A stretch of DNA of 64,000 nt from Nevskiales bacterium. GTDB lineage: Bacteria > Pseudomonadota > Gammaproteobacteria > Nevskiales > Nevskiaceae. Below are positions 38,480 through 47,395 of the stretch, piece after piece (the stretch's first letter is position 1; every line of letters starts with the position of its first letter). The stretch covers positions 62,001 to 126,000 of the forward strand of contig JAQVDP010000013.1 of NCBI GenBank assembly GCA_028698335.1, given 5' to 3'. Below the pieces are notes generated by a model. That model was not told the DNA's origin, did no database searches, and was given only the letters and a program-made list of their open reading frames with translations. The position numbers and the translations under genes are program-made.

Positions 38480-38783
38480 GGGGGAATCCTGTCCTGAAGA
38501 AGGTATGAACTTGTATCCAAATGTGCGGCCGGTAAGCGCTGATTCAAGTCAAGCGGTGATGACCGCACGTCGTTCCGGAACGCCCGGCCGGCGTCCGCGC
38601 AGCCATCCGGCGCGGTGCGAAACACCGTCGTTGCGCGGCTTGCCACGGGGCTCGGTGGCGAGATATTGTCCAGCGCATGTCATGTGCGCGTGCTTGAATG
38701 CCGTTGCCGGCTTCAGGCGCCGCCGCTCCGGAAGGCGTTGCCCTGGGGCGGGCATGTGATCCACAGGCAGGTGGCCAAGATCG
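38480..38783. other. 304-nt divergent intergenic region clpB / HNH gene
   Basis: The left part holds the clpB promoter described separately. The rest, to the HNH start, is G+C-rich with several short dyads (for example GCGCA-N7-TGCGC near 38676-38692). I see no convincing sigma-70 promoter, RNA gene or small ORF with a ribosome-binding site. Confidence 0.6.
38523..38548 (-). promoter_or_regulatory. Candidate heat-shock (sigma-32) promoter of clpB
   Basis: Minus strand CTTGAA (38548-38543) is a perfect sigma-32 -35 core. After 14 nt comes CCGCAC (38528-38523), matching four of six bases of the CCCCAT -10. Spacing is within the preferred 13-15 nt. It lies about 45 nt before the clpB start. Confidence 0.5.
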
Positions 38784-39341
38784 ATGGAGAGCATCCCCGC
38801 GATTCTCAAGCTCGATACCCGGGGCGTCCCGGTATCCTGGATTCCGTGGCAGACCGCGGCGACGCTGTATGCGCGCGAACGGGTGTGCTGGGAAGCCGGC
38901 GCCAGGCGCTTCGTCGTCCAGGGTGGAATCAATGCCGTGTCCGGGCTGCGTTCCCGCATCCAGATCGGGTCGATCATCGCCGTATCCGGACGGCTGCGGC
39001 GCCACAGCTTCGGGGTGCCGTTGCTGACCAACCGGACCCTGTTCCAGCGGGACCGTCAGCTGTGCCTCTATTGCGGACAACGGTTTCCCGCACATCTGTT
39101 GACGCGCGATCATGTGATGCCGGTATCGCGCGGGGGGCCTTCGGCCTGGGAAAACTGCGTGACCGCCTGCCGCGGCTGCAACCAGCGCAAGGACGACCGC
39201 ACGCCCGAGGAGGCGAACATGCGCCTGCTGGCGATCCCCTATACGCCCAATCGCGCCGAGTACCTGATTCTGTCCAACCGGCGCATCCTCGCCGATCAGA
39301 TGGAGTTCCTGCTCGCGCATTCCAAACGCAGGACGCGCTGA
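38784..39341 (+). CDS. HNH endonuclease family protein
   Basis: 185 aa. N-terminal region of unknown function (ILKLDTRGVPVSWIPWQTAA), then an HNH module at about 95-150: CLYCGQRF, LTRDHVMPVSRGG (the DH of the beta-beta-alpha-metal core), WENCVTACRGCNQRK. Two CxxC pairs suggest a structural zinc. This HNH type is widespread on proteobacterial chromosomes as a single gene with no methylase partner; its substrate is unknown. Neighbours give no clear context. Confidence 0.82.
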   Translation: MESIPAILKLDTRGVPVSWIPWQTAATLYARERVCWEAGARRFVVQGGINAVSGLRSRIQIGSIIAVSGRLRRHSFGVPLLTNRTLFQRDRQLCLYCGQRFPAHLLTRDHVMPVSRGGPSAWENCVTACRGCNQRKDDRTPEEANMRLLAIPYTPNRAEYLILSNRRILADQMEFLLAHSKRRTR

Positions 39342-39584
39342 CGTCCTGAATCAGGGGCCGGTCAGACTGCCGCCCGGCGGCTTGTAAGCATCGTCTGGCG
39401 CGGGTGGTAAAAATTTCCCATTGCCCTGTGGTAAAAGTGACGCAATGTTCGGCTACTATGGCGGAACATGAAGTTCGTCTGCGATGTTGATGATATTTTG
39501 AGCAAATGAAGCGCCCGGTTGCGGCATGAGTGGTAGCTTGGCGCGTTAGTTGCCTGTCCGAAGGATCGATCCGAACCACTTTCC
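39342..39584. other. 243-nt AT-richer gap before the DUF1631 gene
   Basis: Positions about 39400-39510 are clearly richer in A+T than the surroundings and contain two near-copies of TGGTAAAA (39404-39411 and 39430-39437). A 13-codon ORF (39468-39509) has no ribosome-binding site. This is probably the promoter region of the following gene, but no hexamer pair is convincing. Confidence 0.4.
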
Positions 39585-41753
39585 ATGACCGCCGCCTCGT
39601 CCCAAGCCACGCGCAGCAACCAGAGCCGCACGACGCCGGGCGGTTCGTCGCTGGGCAATCCCATCGTGCAGGCCCTGCACGAGATGGCGGTGTCGGTCCT
39701 GGGTGAGCAGTTGCGGGAGATGTTCGAGAAGGCCGACGACATCCTGTTCGACTCGGCCGAGAAGGCGCGAGGCGGTGACGAGCAGCGCCTCTATCTGGAC
39801 ACGATGCGCATCGTTCGGGTGCAGCGCGCCAAGATCATCGACGCGTTCCAGAATTCCCTGCGCTCCGCATTGTCGACGCTCGCCGACGAGGTCGCCGAGT
39901 CGAAGGGTGCGGATCCCGACGACATGTCGCAGTGGTCGTTGCAGGAAGGCGACGCGCTGGAAGAACGGATCGCCGTCTCCAACATGTCGGAGAAGGCGAC
40001 CAATCTGCACGCGCACGAACTGGTCGAGCTGCAGCGCCGGATGACGCGCCTCGCCGAACTCAGTGGTGGAGCGCTGGCGCCGGACGCGATGGCGCCGGCC
40101 CGGATCATTCATGCCTTCCAGGCGTCGATGCGCGATCTGAGCGTCGACTTCCCGATCAAGCTGGTCATCTACAAGCTGTTCGATCGCGTCGTGGTGGGAC
40201 GCCTGTCGGAAGTCTTCGTCGGCGCCAACCAGTTGCTGGCGGTCCACGGGATCGAGCCGGCCGTCGATGCGCGGACCGATGCCAAGCGCGCGCAGCAGCG
40301 ACCGAAACCCCGGGCGGCGATGGCTGGCGGCGCACCGGCTCAGCCGGCGTGGATGTCGGAGGTCGCGCCGGGGACTGCGTCCGGTTTCGGCGCGTCCGCG
40401 ATGGGGGCCGGCGCCGAGATGGCGATGCCGATGGGCGGCGCGGCGATGGCGGGCGGGTTCGGCGCCGGCAGTGCCGGCGCGAACGGAGCCTGGCCGGGCG
40501 CCGCAGCATCGGCGGGTGGCTTCTACAACGATGCGGTGCTGGTCTCCGAGATCAACCAGATCCTGTCGGCCTACGCGCGTGGACAGCGGCCGGTCGCGCC
40601 GCCGTGGCTGCCTCCGGAGAACGTGGCGCTGGTCGCGCAGATGTTCGATGCCTATTTCCGCGATCCGCGACTGCCGGACAGCCTCAAGCCCTTGCTGTCG
40701 CGCTTGCAGTTGCCGGTGCTGAAGTCGGCCCTGGCCGACCCGGTGTTTTTCACCCAGCCGGATCATCCGGTGCGGCGGGCCACCAACGACATGTTCGAGA
40801 TGCTGTCGCAGTTCGGCAGCAGCAACGGCTCGCCGTCGCCGCAGATGGTTTCCGAGCTGCAGGGGCTGGTCGAGGCGCTGATGCGCGCGTTCGATCTGGC
40901 GCCGGAGCAGCTGCGGACGATGCCCGCGACGCCGGTCGAGGAGCACGTTGCCGAAACCTTCATCCGCGAGCAGGAAGAGGAGCAGCAGAAGAAGAACCGC
41001 GCGCGCGTCGAGCGCGTGCGCCGGATCGTGGCGCATGAACTGCGCCGGGTCATCGGAGAGCGCCAGCTATCGAGCGGCATCATGCGATTGATGCTGTCGG
41101 GTTTCGGTCCCCTGCTGTGTCTGGACTACATTCGCAGCGGCGTCGATGGCGCGTCGTGGACGCAGACCATGGGCTTGGTGAAGCAGGTCCTGCGGAGTCT
41201 CGAACCAGGCGATCTGACGGCCGAGCAGCGCGCCATGCAGGAGGCCGAAATCGTGGCGGCAATCTCGCGCCGGCTCGCCCAGATCGGCTTTTCCGAGGAG
41301 AAGCTGGAAACGGTCGTTTCCGGCCTGCTGCAGGCCTATCTGCATCGTCCCGAAGAACGGGCATCCACCGCAGCCGATGGGGCCGTGGCGCAGCCCGGGG
41401 TCGGACTGTCGCCGGAAAAGGAGCTGCAGGGATTGTTGTCGATCCTGCTGGTGCCCGGCGGCTGGTTCACGCTGGTCGATACAGCGACGCAGACCAAGCA
41501 CTGGATGCGGGTGCGTGCCTACTATCCGGCGCAGAACGCGGTGCTCTTCGGCCACTATATGGAAGAACGCTATCTGCGCTTGCGGGCGACCAGCTTCGCC
41601 ACGGATCTGGCCGAGGGCCGGGCGGCGGCGATCGATCCTTCGCCCGAGCTGCAGAATGCGATCGGTCGGATTGCCACGTTGCCGTTCGAGCGTTCCAGCG
41701 AGGCGCTGGCCTGGATCGACGGCCAGGACGCCAACGCGCAGCAGGTGCACTAG
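39585..41753 (+). CDS. DUF1631 family protein
   Basis: 722 aa with no signal peptide. Family members are large, mostly helical proteins of unknown function in gamma- and betaproteobacteria. The N-terminal part (about 1-230) is helical. A G/A/M-rich low-complexity linker at about 245-310 follows, then a helical C-terminal region with NRARVERVRRIVAHELRRVIG and a final region (LLSILLVPGGWFTLVDTAT, VRAYYPAQNAVLFGHYMEER) that resembles a PilZ-like beta-barrel. If real, that would point to cyclic-di-GMP binding, but I do not see a clear RxxxR...D/NxSxxG motif. Confidence 0.8.
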   Translation: MTAASSQATRSNQSRTTPGGSSLGNPIVQALHEMAVSVLGEQLREMFEKADDILFDSAEKARGGDEQRLYLDTMRIVRVQRAKIIDAFQNSLRSALSTLADEVAESKGADPDDMSQWSLQEGDALEERIAVSNMSEKATNLHAHELVELQRRMTRLAELSGGALAPDAMAPARIIHAFQASMRDLSVDFPIKLVIYKLFDRVVVGRLSEVFVGANQLLAVHGIEPAVDARTDAKRAQQRPKPRAAMAGGAPAQPAWMSEVAPGTASGFGASAMGAGAEMAMPMGGAAMAGGFGAGSAGANGAWPGAAASAGGFYNDAVLVSEINQILSAYARGQRPVAPPWLPPENVALVAQMFDAYFRDPRLPDSLKPLLSRLQLPVLKSALADPVFFTQPDHPVRRATNDMFEMLSQFGSSNGSPSPQMVSELQGLVEALMRAFDLAPEQLRTMPATPVEEHVAETFIREQEEEQQKKNRARVERVRRIVAHELRRVIGERQLSSGIMRLMLSGFGPLLCLDYIRSGVDGASWTQTMGLVKQVLRSLEPGDLTAEQRAMQEAEIVAAISRRLAQIGFSEEKLETVVSGLLQAYLHRPEERASTAADGAVAQPGVGLSPEKELQGLLSILLVPGGWFTLVDTATQTKHWMRVRAYYPAQNAVLFGHYMEERYLRLRATSFATDLAEGRAAAIDPSPELQNAIGRIATLPFERSSEALAWIDGQDANAQQVH

Positions 41754-41876
41754 TTCCGGCAGTCCCCCAAGGGGCGTTTGCCGGGATATCGGTTCCGGGA
41801 TGGGTCAGCGGATGGCGGCGAGGGGGCACCCCAAGCCGGGCGGGGCAGATCCCGCGGCGCAGCGGTGGGGCAGGGC

Positions 41877-42101
41877 TTACAGGTCGTCGATATCGAGGTC
41901 GTCGTCCACCAGTCGACGCAGCGCGCGCTCTTCCTTGAACTTCTCGACGTCGCGCCAATCCCGGAGCTTTTCGGTCGACTGCGGCAGGGCGTCGTCGACG
42001 TCGATGTCTTCGTCGTCGATGCTGTCGGAATCGTCAACAAACTCGTCGTAGCTCTTGCTGGGCTCGCTCTGCGTCTGCTGCTTTTTTGGCTTGCGGGGCA
42101 T
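41877..42101 (-). CDS. Small acidic protein (PA3496-like)
   Basis: 74 aa. A basic start (MPRKPKKQQ) followed by a strongly acidic middle (DEFVDDSDSIDDEDIDVDD) and the conserved C-terminal helix WRDVEKFKEERALRRLVDDDL. This fits the PA3496 family of small cytosolic proteins, annotated elsewhere as putative envelope-integrity proteins without firm evidence. The ATG at 42101 has AGGA 10 nt upstream; a TTG two codons earlier is possible. Confidence 0.65.
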   Translation of the reverse strand: MPRKPKKQQTQSEPSKSYDEFVDDSDSIDDEDIDVDDALPQSTEKLRDWRDVEKFKEERALRRLVDDDLDIDDL

Positions 42102-42272
42102 GCTCAAGGATTCCTGATGGGGCGTCGGATCACGCGTTCAACAGCACTCGCGCGCGGTTTTATCAGGCTTTAATTCCGGCGAAAAGAGGCCTTAAAAACT
42201 TCTGTGAATTCATCGTGTTGAGTGGGCTTTTTCGGGATGATGCGGACGCCTTGCGCAGCCCCGGGCCGATCT

Positions 42273-42890
42273 TCAGATCAGCCGTGCGCGGCGTGCCCTG
42301 CGCAGGTCGTCGGGATGATCGACGTCGTCGAGGGCGTCGAAGATCCGGGTGGACAATCCACAGTGTCGCAGCCGCCGGATGGTTTGCCGCAGCTCCCGTC
42401 CGCTGCTCCAGTCCACCGTGCCCAACGCGAACGGCGGGAGCGTCACCCTGCTGCCGATCATGACGAAGCCGCCGTCGGTCGCGGCCTGAAGCACGCAATC
42501 CGTGCCGTCGCGCAGCGCCTGCATCGCCGCCGTCAGATGCGCGGGGGTCAGGGCCGGGCAGTCGGTCCCGACCAGCACCCGCAGCGGGTAGCCCCTGCGT
42601 CCGGCGTCGTTCAGGGCAAATCGCATACGCGCCCCCAGATCGGTGCCGTGCTGGCGGTGCAGCGGAACCCCGCGTTGGCGGAGGCTCCCGAACATCGGAT
42701 GGCGCAGATCCGGTGACCCCCATACCTCGACATCCGCCGGGCTGGAGCGGGCGGTCGCCAGCGTTCGTTCGGTCAGACGCCGGTGCCAGCGTGCGGCGCC
42801 CCGGGGGCCGTGACGTGGGATCAGCCGCGTCTTGCAGTCTCCGGGAACCGGTGCGCGCGTGAAGACCTGGATCGCGCAGTCGGTGCTCAT
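42273..42890 (-). CDS. TIGR04282/DUF2064 family glycosyltransferase
   Basis: 205 aa. GT-A fold markers: FTRAPVPGDCKTRLIP (nucleotide-sugar binding near the start), VLVGTDCPALTPAHL with the metal-binding D-x-P region, and AATDGGFVMIGSR. These proteins are annotated as arsenosugar-type or uncharacterised glycosyltransferases. ATG 42890 chosen because it opens the fold directly; the frame runs on upstream into unrelated sequence. It overlaps the end of the subtilase gene by 4 nt, an ATGA-like junction. Confidence 0.78.
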   Translation of the reverse strand: MSTDCAIQVFTRAPVPGDCKTRLIPRHGPRGAARWHRRLTERTLATARSSPADVEVWGSPDLRHPMFGSLRQRGVPLHRQHGTDLGARMRFALNDAGRRGYPLRVLVGTDCPALTPAHLTAAMQALRDGTDCVLQAATDGGFVMIGSRVTLPPFALGTVDWSSGRELRQTIRRLRHCGLSTRIFDALDDVDHPDDLRRARRARLI

Positions 42891-45106
42891 GGTCGCAGGC
42901 GCTGCCTGCGACGGGTCCGCAGCGCCGCGGCGAGGGCGAGCCACAGGCTGGCCCAGGGCGCCAGCGCCCCTCCGCCACTGGAATGGTTCGGCGAGCAGGG
43001 GTCGGCGGACGAAGACTCGGTCGACGCTTCCAGGCTGTAGTCGAGGTTTTCGTTCAGCGAGTAGTTCACCACTGTCACGTAGTAGGTGTCCGTCGCCTGT
43101 GGGCAGCTGAAGACCACCGCCTCGTCGCCGTCGTCGCCTCCGCCGATCTTGTCGGCATTGGTGTAGAAGATCGGATCGTCTGCCGGATCGGCGCCGAGAT
43201 CGATGTCGTACTGCGCCGGCTCGCCGCGCTTGACCAGCAGGTCGATGTCGGCATTCGCGCTGCTGCGGAATACCAGTCGCGACGTGCCCGCTGGCAGGCC
43301 GGGGAAATCGAAGTGATAGGTGTGGAATTCGTCATGCAGACCGGTCGACAACTGCGCCGAGACCGGTGTGTCGGCCTGCAGCGGAGCGATCTCCTCGATG
43401 AAATGGCGGGTGGCGGTGTACGCGCCGCCGTTGGCGCTGATGTGCAGGGTGAACGTCACCTGCCGGTAGGGGGCGGACTGCGCCAGCACCGTCACCGGGA
43501 AGCGCAGGGTCGCGCTCCCACCCCGTGACAGGGTGCCGGCGGCCTGCGTGGCGGTGGCGATCGAGACCGAGCCGGCCCCCGCCGCCAGCGTCGCCTCGAC
43601 GCCGGTTGCGGTCATCCAGAGGTTTTCGAGGGTGACGGCGATGTCCAGCGTCTCGCCGGGATCGAGTCGCGCGTTGCCGCCGTCCTCCAGTGCAACCGAG
43701 CGGATACGGATCGCCGGGCGCGGGTCGAGATCGAGGCTGTCACGGGCGTTGACCCGGCCGCCGGCGCTCAGTTCGCCGGCGTCGCCGCCCGACACGCCGG
43801 GATCGGCGCCTTCGATCAGGCGTGCGCGGGTTTCGAGCATGTCGGCGTTGGGATGGTAGTTGCGGATCAGCGCCGCGACACCGGCGGTATAGGGGGCCGC
43901 GAACGATGTGCCGTTGGCGCCGCAGGTGCCGCCGTCCTCGCCGCAGTTGGTCGGCGGGTTGTAGCCGCCGCCGACCGTCGTCGTGACGATCTGCAGGCCC
44001 GGTGCGGCCACGTCGGTGCTGATCGGGCCGAACTGGCTGAAGCTGGCGATGTTGTCCTGGCGGTTGGTGGCCGCCACCGCGACCACATTGGGCAGCTCGT
44101 AGTTGGCCGGGTAGGCCGCGACCGCGTCGTCGAGATTGGACTGGAAGTTCCCGGCCGACGTCACCAGCAGGATGTCCGCGGCCGCCATGGCCTGGATCGC
44201 ATCGAACTCGGCCTGGGAGTAGTCCGGGCCGCCGAAGCTGGCGTTGACGATCTGGGCTCCGTGCGTGCGGGCGTAGTTGTAGGCGGCGATGATCGAGGCG
44301 GTGTCGAGTTCCACCTGGGCGTCGCGAATGCGGCTGACCTTCAGCGGCATGATGGCGACGTTCCAGATCGTCCCGGCGACCCCGATGCCGTTGTTGCCGA
44401 TCGCGCCGAGGCTGCCGACAACCAGGGTGCCGTGTTCCTGCAGGCCGTCGTTGTCGGGACTCGGATCGTTGTCGTCTCCGCTCAGATCCCGGCCCGCCAC
44501 GAGATTGGCGGCGTAGTCGGGGTGAGTGAGGTCGAACGCATCGTCGATCACGGCCACGGTGACGCTGCCGTCGCCGGTGCGGTCGGCAACCCCGTCGTCG
44601 TCGGCATCCCAGGCCGTGATCATGTGCATGTCGGCGCCCGGGATGCTGGCGTACTCCGGCGCGTCCGGAACGAAGTTGGCCTGGCCGGTGCTGCGCAGGC
44701 CCCAGAGCAGATCGAACAGCGGGTCGTCCGGGATCACCGCGCGGCGCCGCTTGAGGAAGTTCGGCTCGGCATAGGCGACGTCGGGATCGTCGCGCAGCAC
44801 CGCGATCGCGTCGGCGACCCTGGTGATCGCGGGCAGTTCCAGCAGCACGGTCTGCCCGCTGTCCAGCGCGCGCTTGAGTCGCATGCCGTGCGTGCCGAGC
44901 ATGGCTTTGGCCTGCAGCGCGGCGGCGTCCGAGCGGTAATGCACCAGAACCTCGCCTTCGACGAAGCGCGATGGGCTGCTGTAACCGGCGGGCGCGGCCC
45001 GCGCGACGCCGCAGAGCGCCGGTGTCAGGACGAGGGCGGCCAGCGCAACGGCGCCGAGTCGGCGCGCCGGGCGAGGGGATTGGGTCGAACGCCTGTGGTC
45101 TTGCAT
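42887..45106 (-). CDS. Secreted S8 (subtilisin-like) protease with C-terminal sorting tail
   Basis: 739 aa. Signal peptide cut after GVARA (about 37). Prodomain about 45-120 (fervidolysin-type, ending DVAYAEPNF). S8 domain with Asp188 in AVIDDAFDLTHPD, His225 in EHGTLVVGS, oxyanion Asn320 in SAGN and Ser401 in GTSFAAP. A CARDB-like beta domain (about 465-560) and a pre-peptidase-like C-terminal domain (DTYYVTVVNYSLNE) follow. The end is GGG, a hydrophobic helix, then RTRRRQRLRP: a GlyGly-CTERM-like signal for rhombosortase. The usual D-T/S-G after the catalytic Asp reads D-D-A, which is unusual. Confidence 0.9.
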   Translation of the reverse strand: MQDHRRSTQSPRPARRLGAVALAALVLTPALCGVARAAPAGYSSPSRFVEGEVLVHYRSDAAALQAKAMLGTHGMRLKRALDSGQTVLLELPAITRVADAIAVLRDDPDVAYAEPNFLKRRRAVIPDDPLFDLLWGLRSTGQANFVPDAPEYASIPGADMHMITAWDADDDGVADRTGDGSVTVAVIDDAFDLTHPDYAANLVAGRDLSGDDNDPSPDNDGLQEHGTLVVGSLGAIGNNGIGVAGTIWNVAIMPLKVSRIRDAQVELDTASIIAAYNYARTHGAQIVNASFGGPDYSQAEFDAIQAMAAADILLVTSAGNFQSNLDDAVAAYPANYELPNVVAVAATNRQDNIASFSQFGPISTDVAAPGLQIVTTTVGGGYNPPTNCGEDGGTCGANGTSFAAPYTAGVAALIRNYHPNADMLETRARLIEGADPGVSGGDAGELSAGGRVNARDSLDLDPRPAIRIRSVALEDGGNARLDPGETLDIAVTLENLWMTATGVEATLAAGAGSVSIATATQAAGTLSRGGSATLRFPVTVLAQSAPYRQVTFTLHISANGGAYTATRHFIEEIAPLQADTPVSAQLSTGLHDEFHTYHFDFPGLPAGTSRLVFRSSANADIDLLVKRGEPAQYDIDLGADPADDPIFYTNADKIGGGDDGDEAVVFSCPQATDTYYVTVVNYSLNENLDYSLEASTESSSADPCSPNHSSGGGALAPWASLWLALAAALRTRRRQRLRP

Positions 45107-45219
45107 GATCGATGCGCTGCCGGTTCTGGGCCTGTCGCTAGCATACTCATCCGCGGGGCGATCGGTTGCACCGTCGGAGCCGCTGCTGCGGCTGGTCGTC
45201 GGGCGACCCGTGGCGGGGG

Positions 45220-46245
45220 TCAGGTCCCGGCGCGGCGACGGCGGCGCGGTCGCAATGCGCCCGGCGGCATGCCATGCCAGCGGCGACAGGCCTGGCGGAA
45301 GTTGCTGACATCGGCATAGCCGAGCAGCGAGGCCACGCTCTCGACCGACAGGTGGGGTTCGGCCAGCAGCAGGTCCGCCTGGCTGCGCACCCACTCGTCG
45401 AGCAGGTCCTGGTAGCCGTGGCCTTCCTGATCCAGGCGGCGTTGCAGGGTGCGGGGCGACGTGTTCAGGTGCGCGGCGACTTCGTCCAGCTTCCACAGAT
45501 GGCCCGGGTTGTTGCTGAACACGAGGCGGACCCGGTCGGCATGGCCGAGCTGGTGTTCGGTGCGGTTGAGCTGCTGCTCGAGGCGTTCGATCGCGCCCGC
45601 GCGCAAGGCCGGGTCCGATTCCATGTCGGTGCCGTCGAGCAGGTGTTCGCGAGGCACCAGGATGCGCAGGCGCGGTTGCCCGAACCGCAGCGCGGCAGCG
45701 GTGAACGCCTGCGGGTACCGATGCGCGTAGGCCGGTTGCGGGTAGTCGAATTCGAGGATGCTGGCGCGGGCGTGAAAGGCCGAGACGACGGCGATCAGGC
45801 TGTTGATCGCCAGCATCAGGATCTCGGTGACGGCGATGTGGCCGGGGCCGAGCCCGACGATGAAGTTCAGATCCAGCCCGACGTAGGCGCCCTCGTCGAC
45901 CAGGTACGGGCGCACGCCGCCGTTGCGCAGCGGGCCGTAGCGCTGCAGCAGGTGCAGGCCGTCCTGCATGTGGTTGCAGTTGAACAGCGCGGTGCTCAGC
46001 GGGCCGTGCATATGCCCGAGGCGGGTGATCCGGCCCATCCGCAGGCCGATCGCCGGATCGGCAAGAGCGTCCCTGGCATTGCACAGAAAGGTCGCGTACG
46101 CCGCCAGGCTGTGGCGCCCTCCAAGCCGGTCGAGGCTCTCGACGGTCTGGCCGGTGCCGCGCAGCAGTGCGGCATCCTGTCCCAGCGTGCGCAGGAACAG
46201 GCGCAGATAGGTGTTGGGGACCTCGACTTCGTCGGCGGACAGCAT
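45220..46245 (-). CDS. AraC family transcriptional regulator
   Basis: 341 aa. N-terminal arabinose-binding-like domain of the ArgR/OruR subgroup (about 20-205; FLCNARDALADPAIGLRMG) and a C-terminal double helix-turn-helix (about 245-335; VAAHLNTSPRTLQRRLDQEG, SVASLLGYADVSNFRQACRRWHGMPPG). Divergent from the esterase-monooxygenase operon across 185 nt, so it is the likely regulator of that operon. The effector cannot be read; members of this subgroup often sense lipid-like or hydroxy-acid ligands. Confidence 0.92.
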   Translation of the reverse strand: MLSADEVEVPNTYLRLFLRTLGQDAALLRGTGQTVESLDRLGGRHSLAAYATFLCNARDALADPAIGLRMGRITRLGHMHGPLSTALFNCNHMQDGLHLLQRYGPLRNGGVRPYLVDEGAYVGLDLNFIVGLGPGHIAVTEILMLAINSLIAVVSAFHARASILEFDYPQPAYAHRYPQAFTAAALRFGQPRLRILVPREHLLDGTDMESDPALRAGAIERLEQQLNRTEHQLGHADRVRLVFSNNPGHLWKLDEVAAHLNTSPRTLQRRLDQEGHGYQDLLDEWVRSQADLLLAEPHLSVESVASLLGYADVSNFRQACRRWHGMPPGALRPRRRRRAGT

Positions 46246-46291
46246 CGGTGACCGGATCGGCGGTGGCAGGGCAGCTTAGAACGATTTTGGC

Positions 46292-46317
46292 GTGAATTCA
46301 CCCCTGATTGACGTCAA
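46292..46317. promoter_or_regulatory. Two adjacent 10-bp palindromes between araC-type gene and esterase
   Basis: GTGAATTCAC (46292-46301) and TTGACGTCAA (46308-46317) are both perfect palindromes, with centres 16 bp apart. TTGACG would also serve as a -35 hexamer for the esterase operon, with only a poor -10 17 nt later (TTGGGT), as expected of an activator-dependent promoter. They may be operator sites for the divergent regulator. Confidence 0.4.
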
Positions 46318-46430
46318 ATCACCTCCCGGATTGGGTCGGGGGCGGGAATCATCGATGCAGAGTCGCCCGGCCGGCGCGCAGATGTCCCCTGCGGCGGTTG
46401 CGGGTGCCGATAAGAAAGAGGAGAGCGAAG

Positions 46431-47363
46431 ATGATGGATCCCGTCCTGCGCCCGGCGCTGCGCATGTTCATTCGACACGGGGTTCGCCCCTGGCTGGGCG
46501 GCCGCCTGCCGTATGCGGTTCAGCGCGGGGTGGCGACCGCGGTGACCTCGGTCTGCCTGGCACCGCGCGGCATGCGCCACGAGGCGGTGCAGCTCGGCGG
46601 TGTGCCCTGCGAGCGCGTCACCGTCGGCGAGCCCAAGGGCCGGCGGACGCTGCTGTGGATCCATGGCGGTGGCTACTGCGTCGGATCAAGCCGGACCGAT
46701 CGCGCACCGGCCGGTCAGTTCGCCAAGGCGGCCGAGGCCACCGTGATCGTGCCGGACTACCGCCTGGCGCCGGAAAACCCGTATCCCGCCGGCCTGGATG
46801 ACGTGCTGGCGGTGTACCGCGCGCTGCTCGACAACGGTCAGGATCCCGACGAGCTGGCGGTCGGCGGCGATTCGGCCGGTGGCGGCATGACCGTGGCACT
46901 GGCCGTGGCGATCCGCGACGCCGGACTGCCACTGCCGCGCGCGCTGGTGCTGTGCTCGCCGTGGGCGGATCTGCGCGGCGTGCAGCCCAGTTACCGCAGT
47001 CGTGCCAAGCGCGATCCGTGGCTGTCGCCGCGGATGCTGCGCACCTGGGCCGAGGCCTACTGCGCTTCGACGCCGCTTGATCATCCGGCCTGCTCGCCGC
47101 TGCTTGCGGATCTGGCCGGGCTGCCGCCGACGCTGATCCAGGTCGGCGAGTGCGAGATCCTGCATGACGATGCGGTCGAGCTCGACCGCAAGCTCAGGTT
47201 CCAAGGCGGCACGTCGGAGCTGCACGTCTATCCGGACATGTGGCACGTCTTCTTCCTGCAGGCCGGGCTGCTCGACCCGGCCGACGCGGCGGTGCGCGAG
47301 ATCGGCGACTTCCTGCGGCGGCAATGGACCGCGCATCGCCGGCCGCGCCAGCGCGCGGCCTGA
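46431..47363 (+). CDS. Alpha/beta-hydrolase, hormone-sensitive-lipase family
   Basis: 310-aa esterase. Oxyanion motif WIHGGGYCVGS, nucleophile elbow GGDSAGGGM, Asp in the CEILHDDA segment and His in YPDMWHVF. PDYRLAPENPYPAGLDD is typical of family IV bacterial esterases. GAGGAG precedes ATG 46431; the frame is open earlier, without support. First of three same-strand genes with a Baeyer-Villiger-type monooxygenase, which forms esters or lactones that such an esterase could open. Confidence 0.9.
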   Translation: MMDPVLRPALRMFIRHGVRPWLGGRLPYAVQRGVATAVTSVCLAPRGMRHEAVQLGGVPCERVTVGEPKGRRTLLWIHGGGYCVGSSRTDRAPAGQFAKAAEATVIVPDYRLAPENPYPAGLDDVLAVYRALLDNGQDPDELAVGGDSAGGGMTVALAVAIRDAGLPLPRALVLCSPWADLRGVQPSYRSRAKRDPWLSPRMLRTWAEAYCASTPLDHPACSPLLADLAGLPPTLIQVGECEILHDDAVELDRKLRFQGGTSELHVYPDMWHVFFLQAGLLDPADAAVREIGDFLRRQWTAHRRPRQRAA

Positions 47364-47395
47364 ACCGAAACCGTCCATCGAAGGGGGAGACACGC

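Noticed and set aside
39468-39509. 13-codon ORF (MKFVCDVDDILSK) in the AT-rich gap before the DUF1631 gene
   Set aside because: No ribosome-binding site, no recognisable leader-peptide codon run and no attenuator-like hairpins around it.
45107-46084. Apparent N-terminal extension of the subtilase frame to 46084
   Set aside because: The ATG at 45106 opens directly into a signal peptide; the extension is the AraC gene read in another frame.
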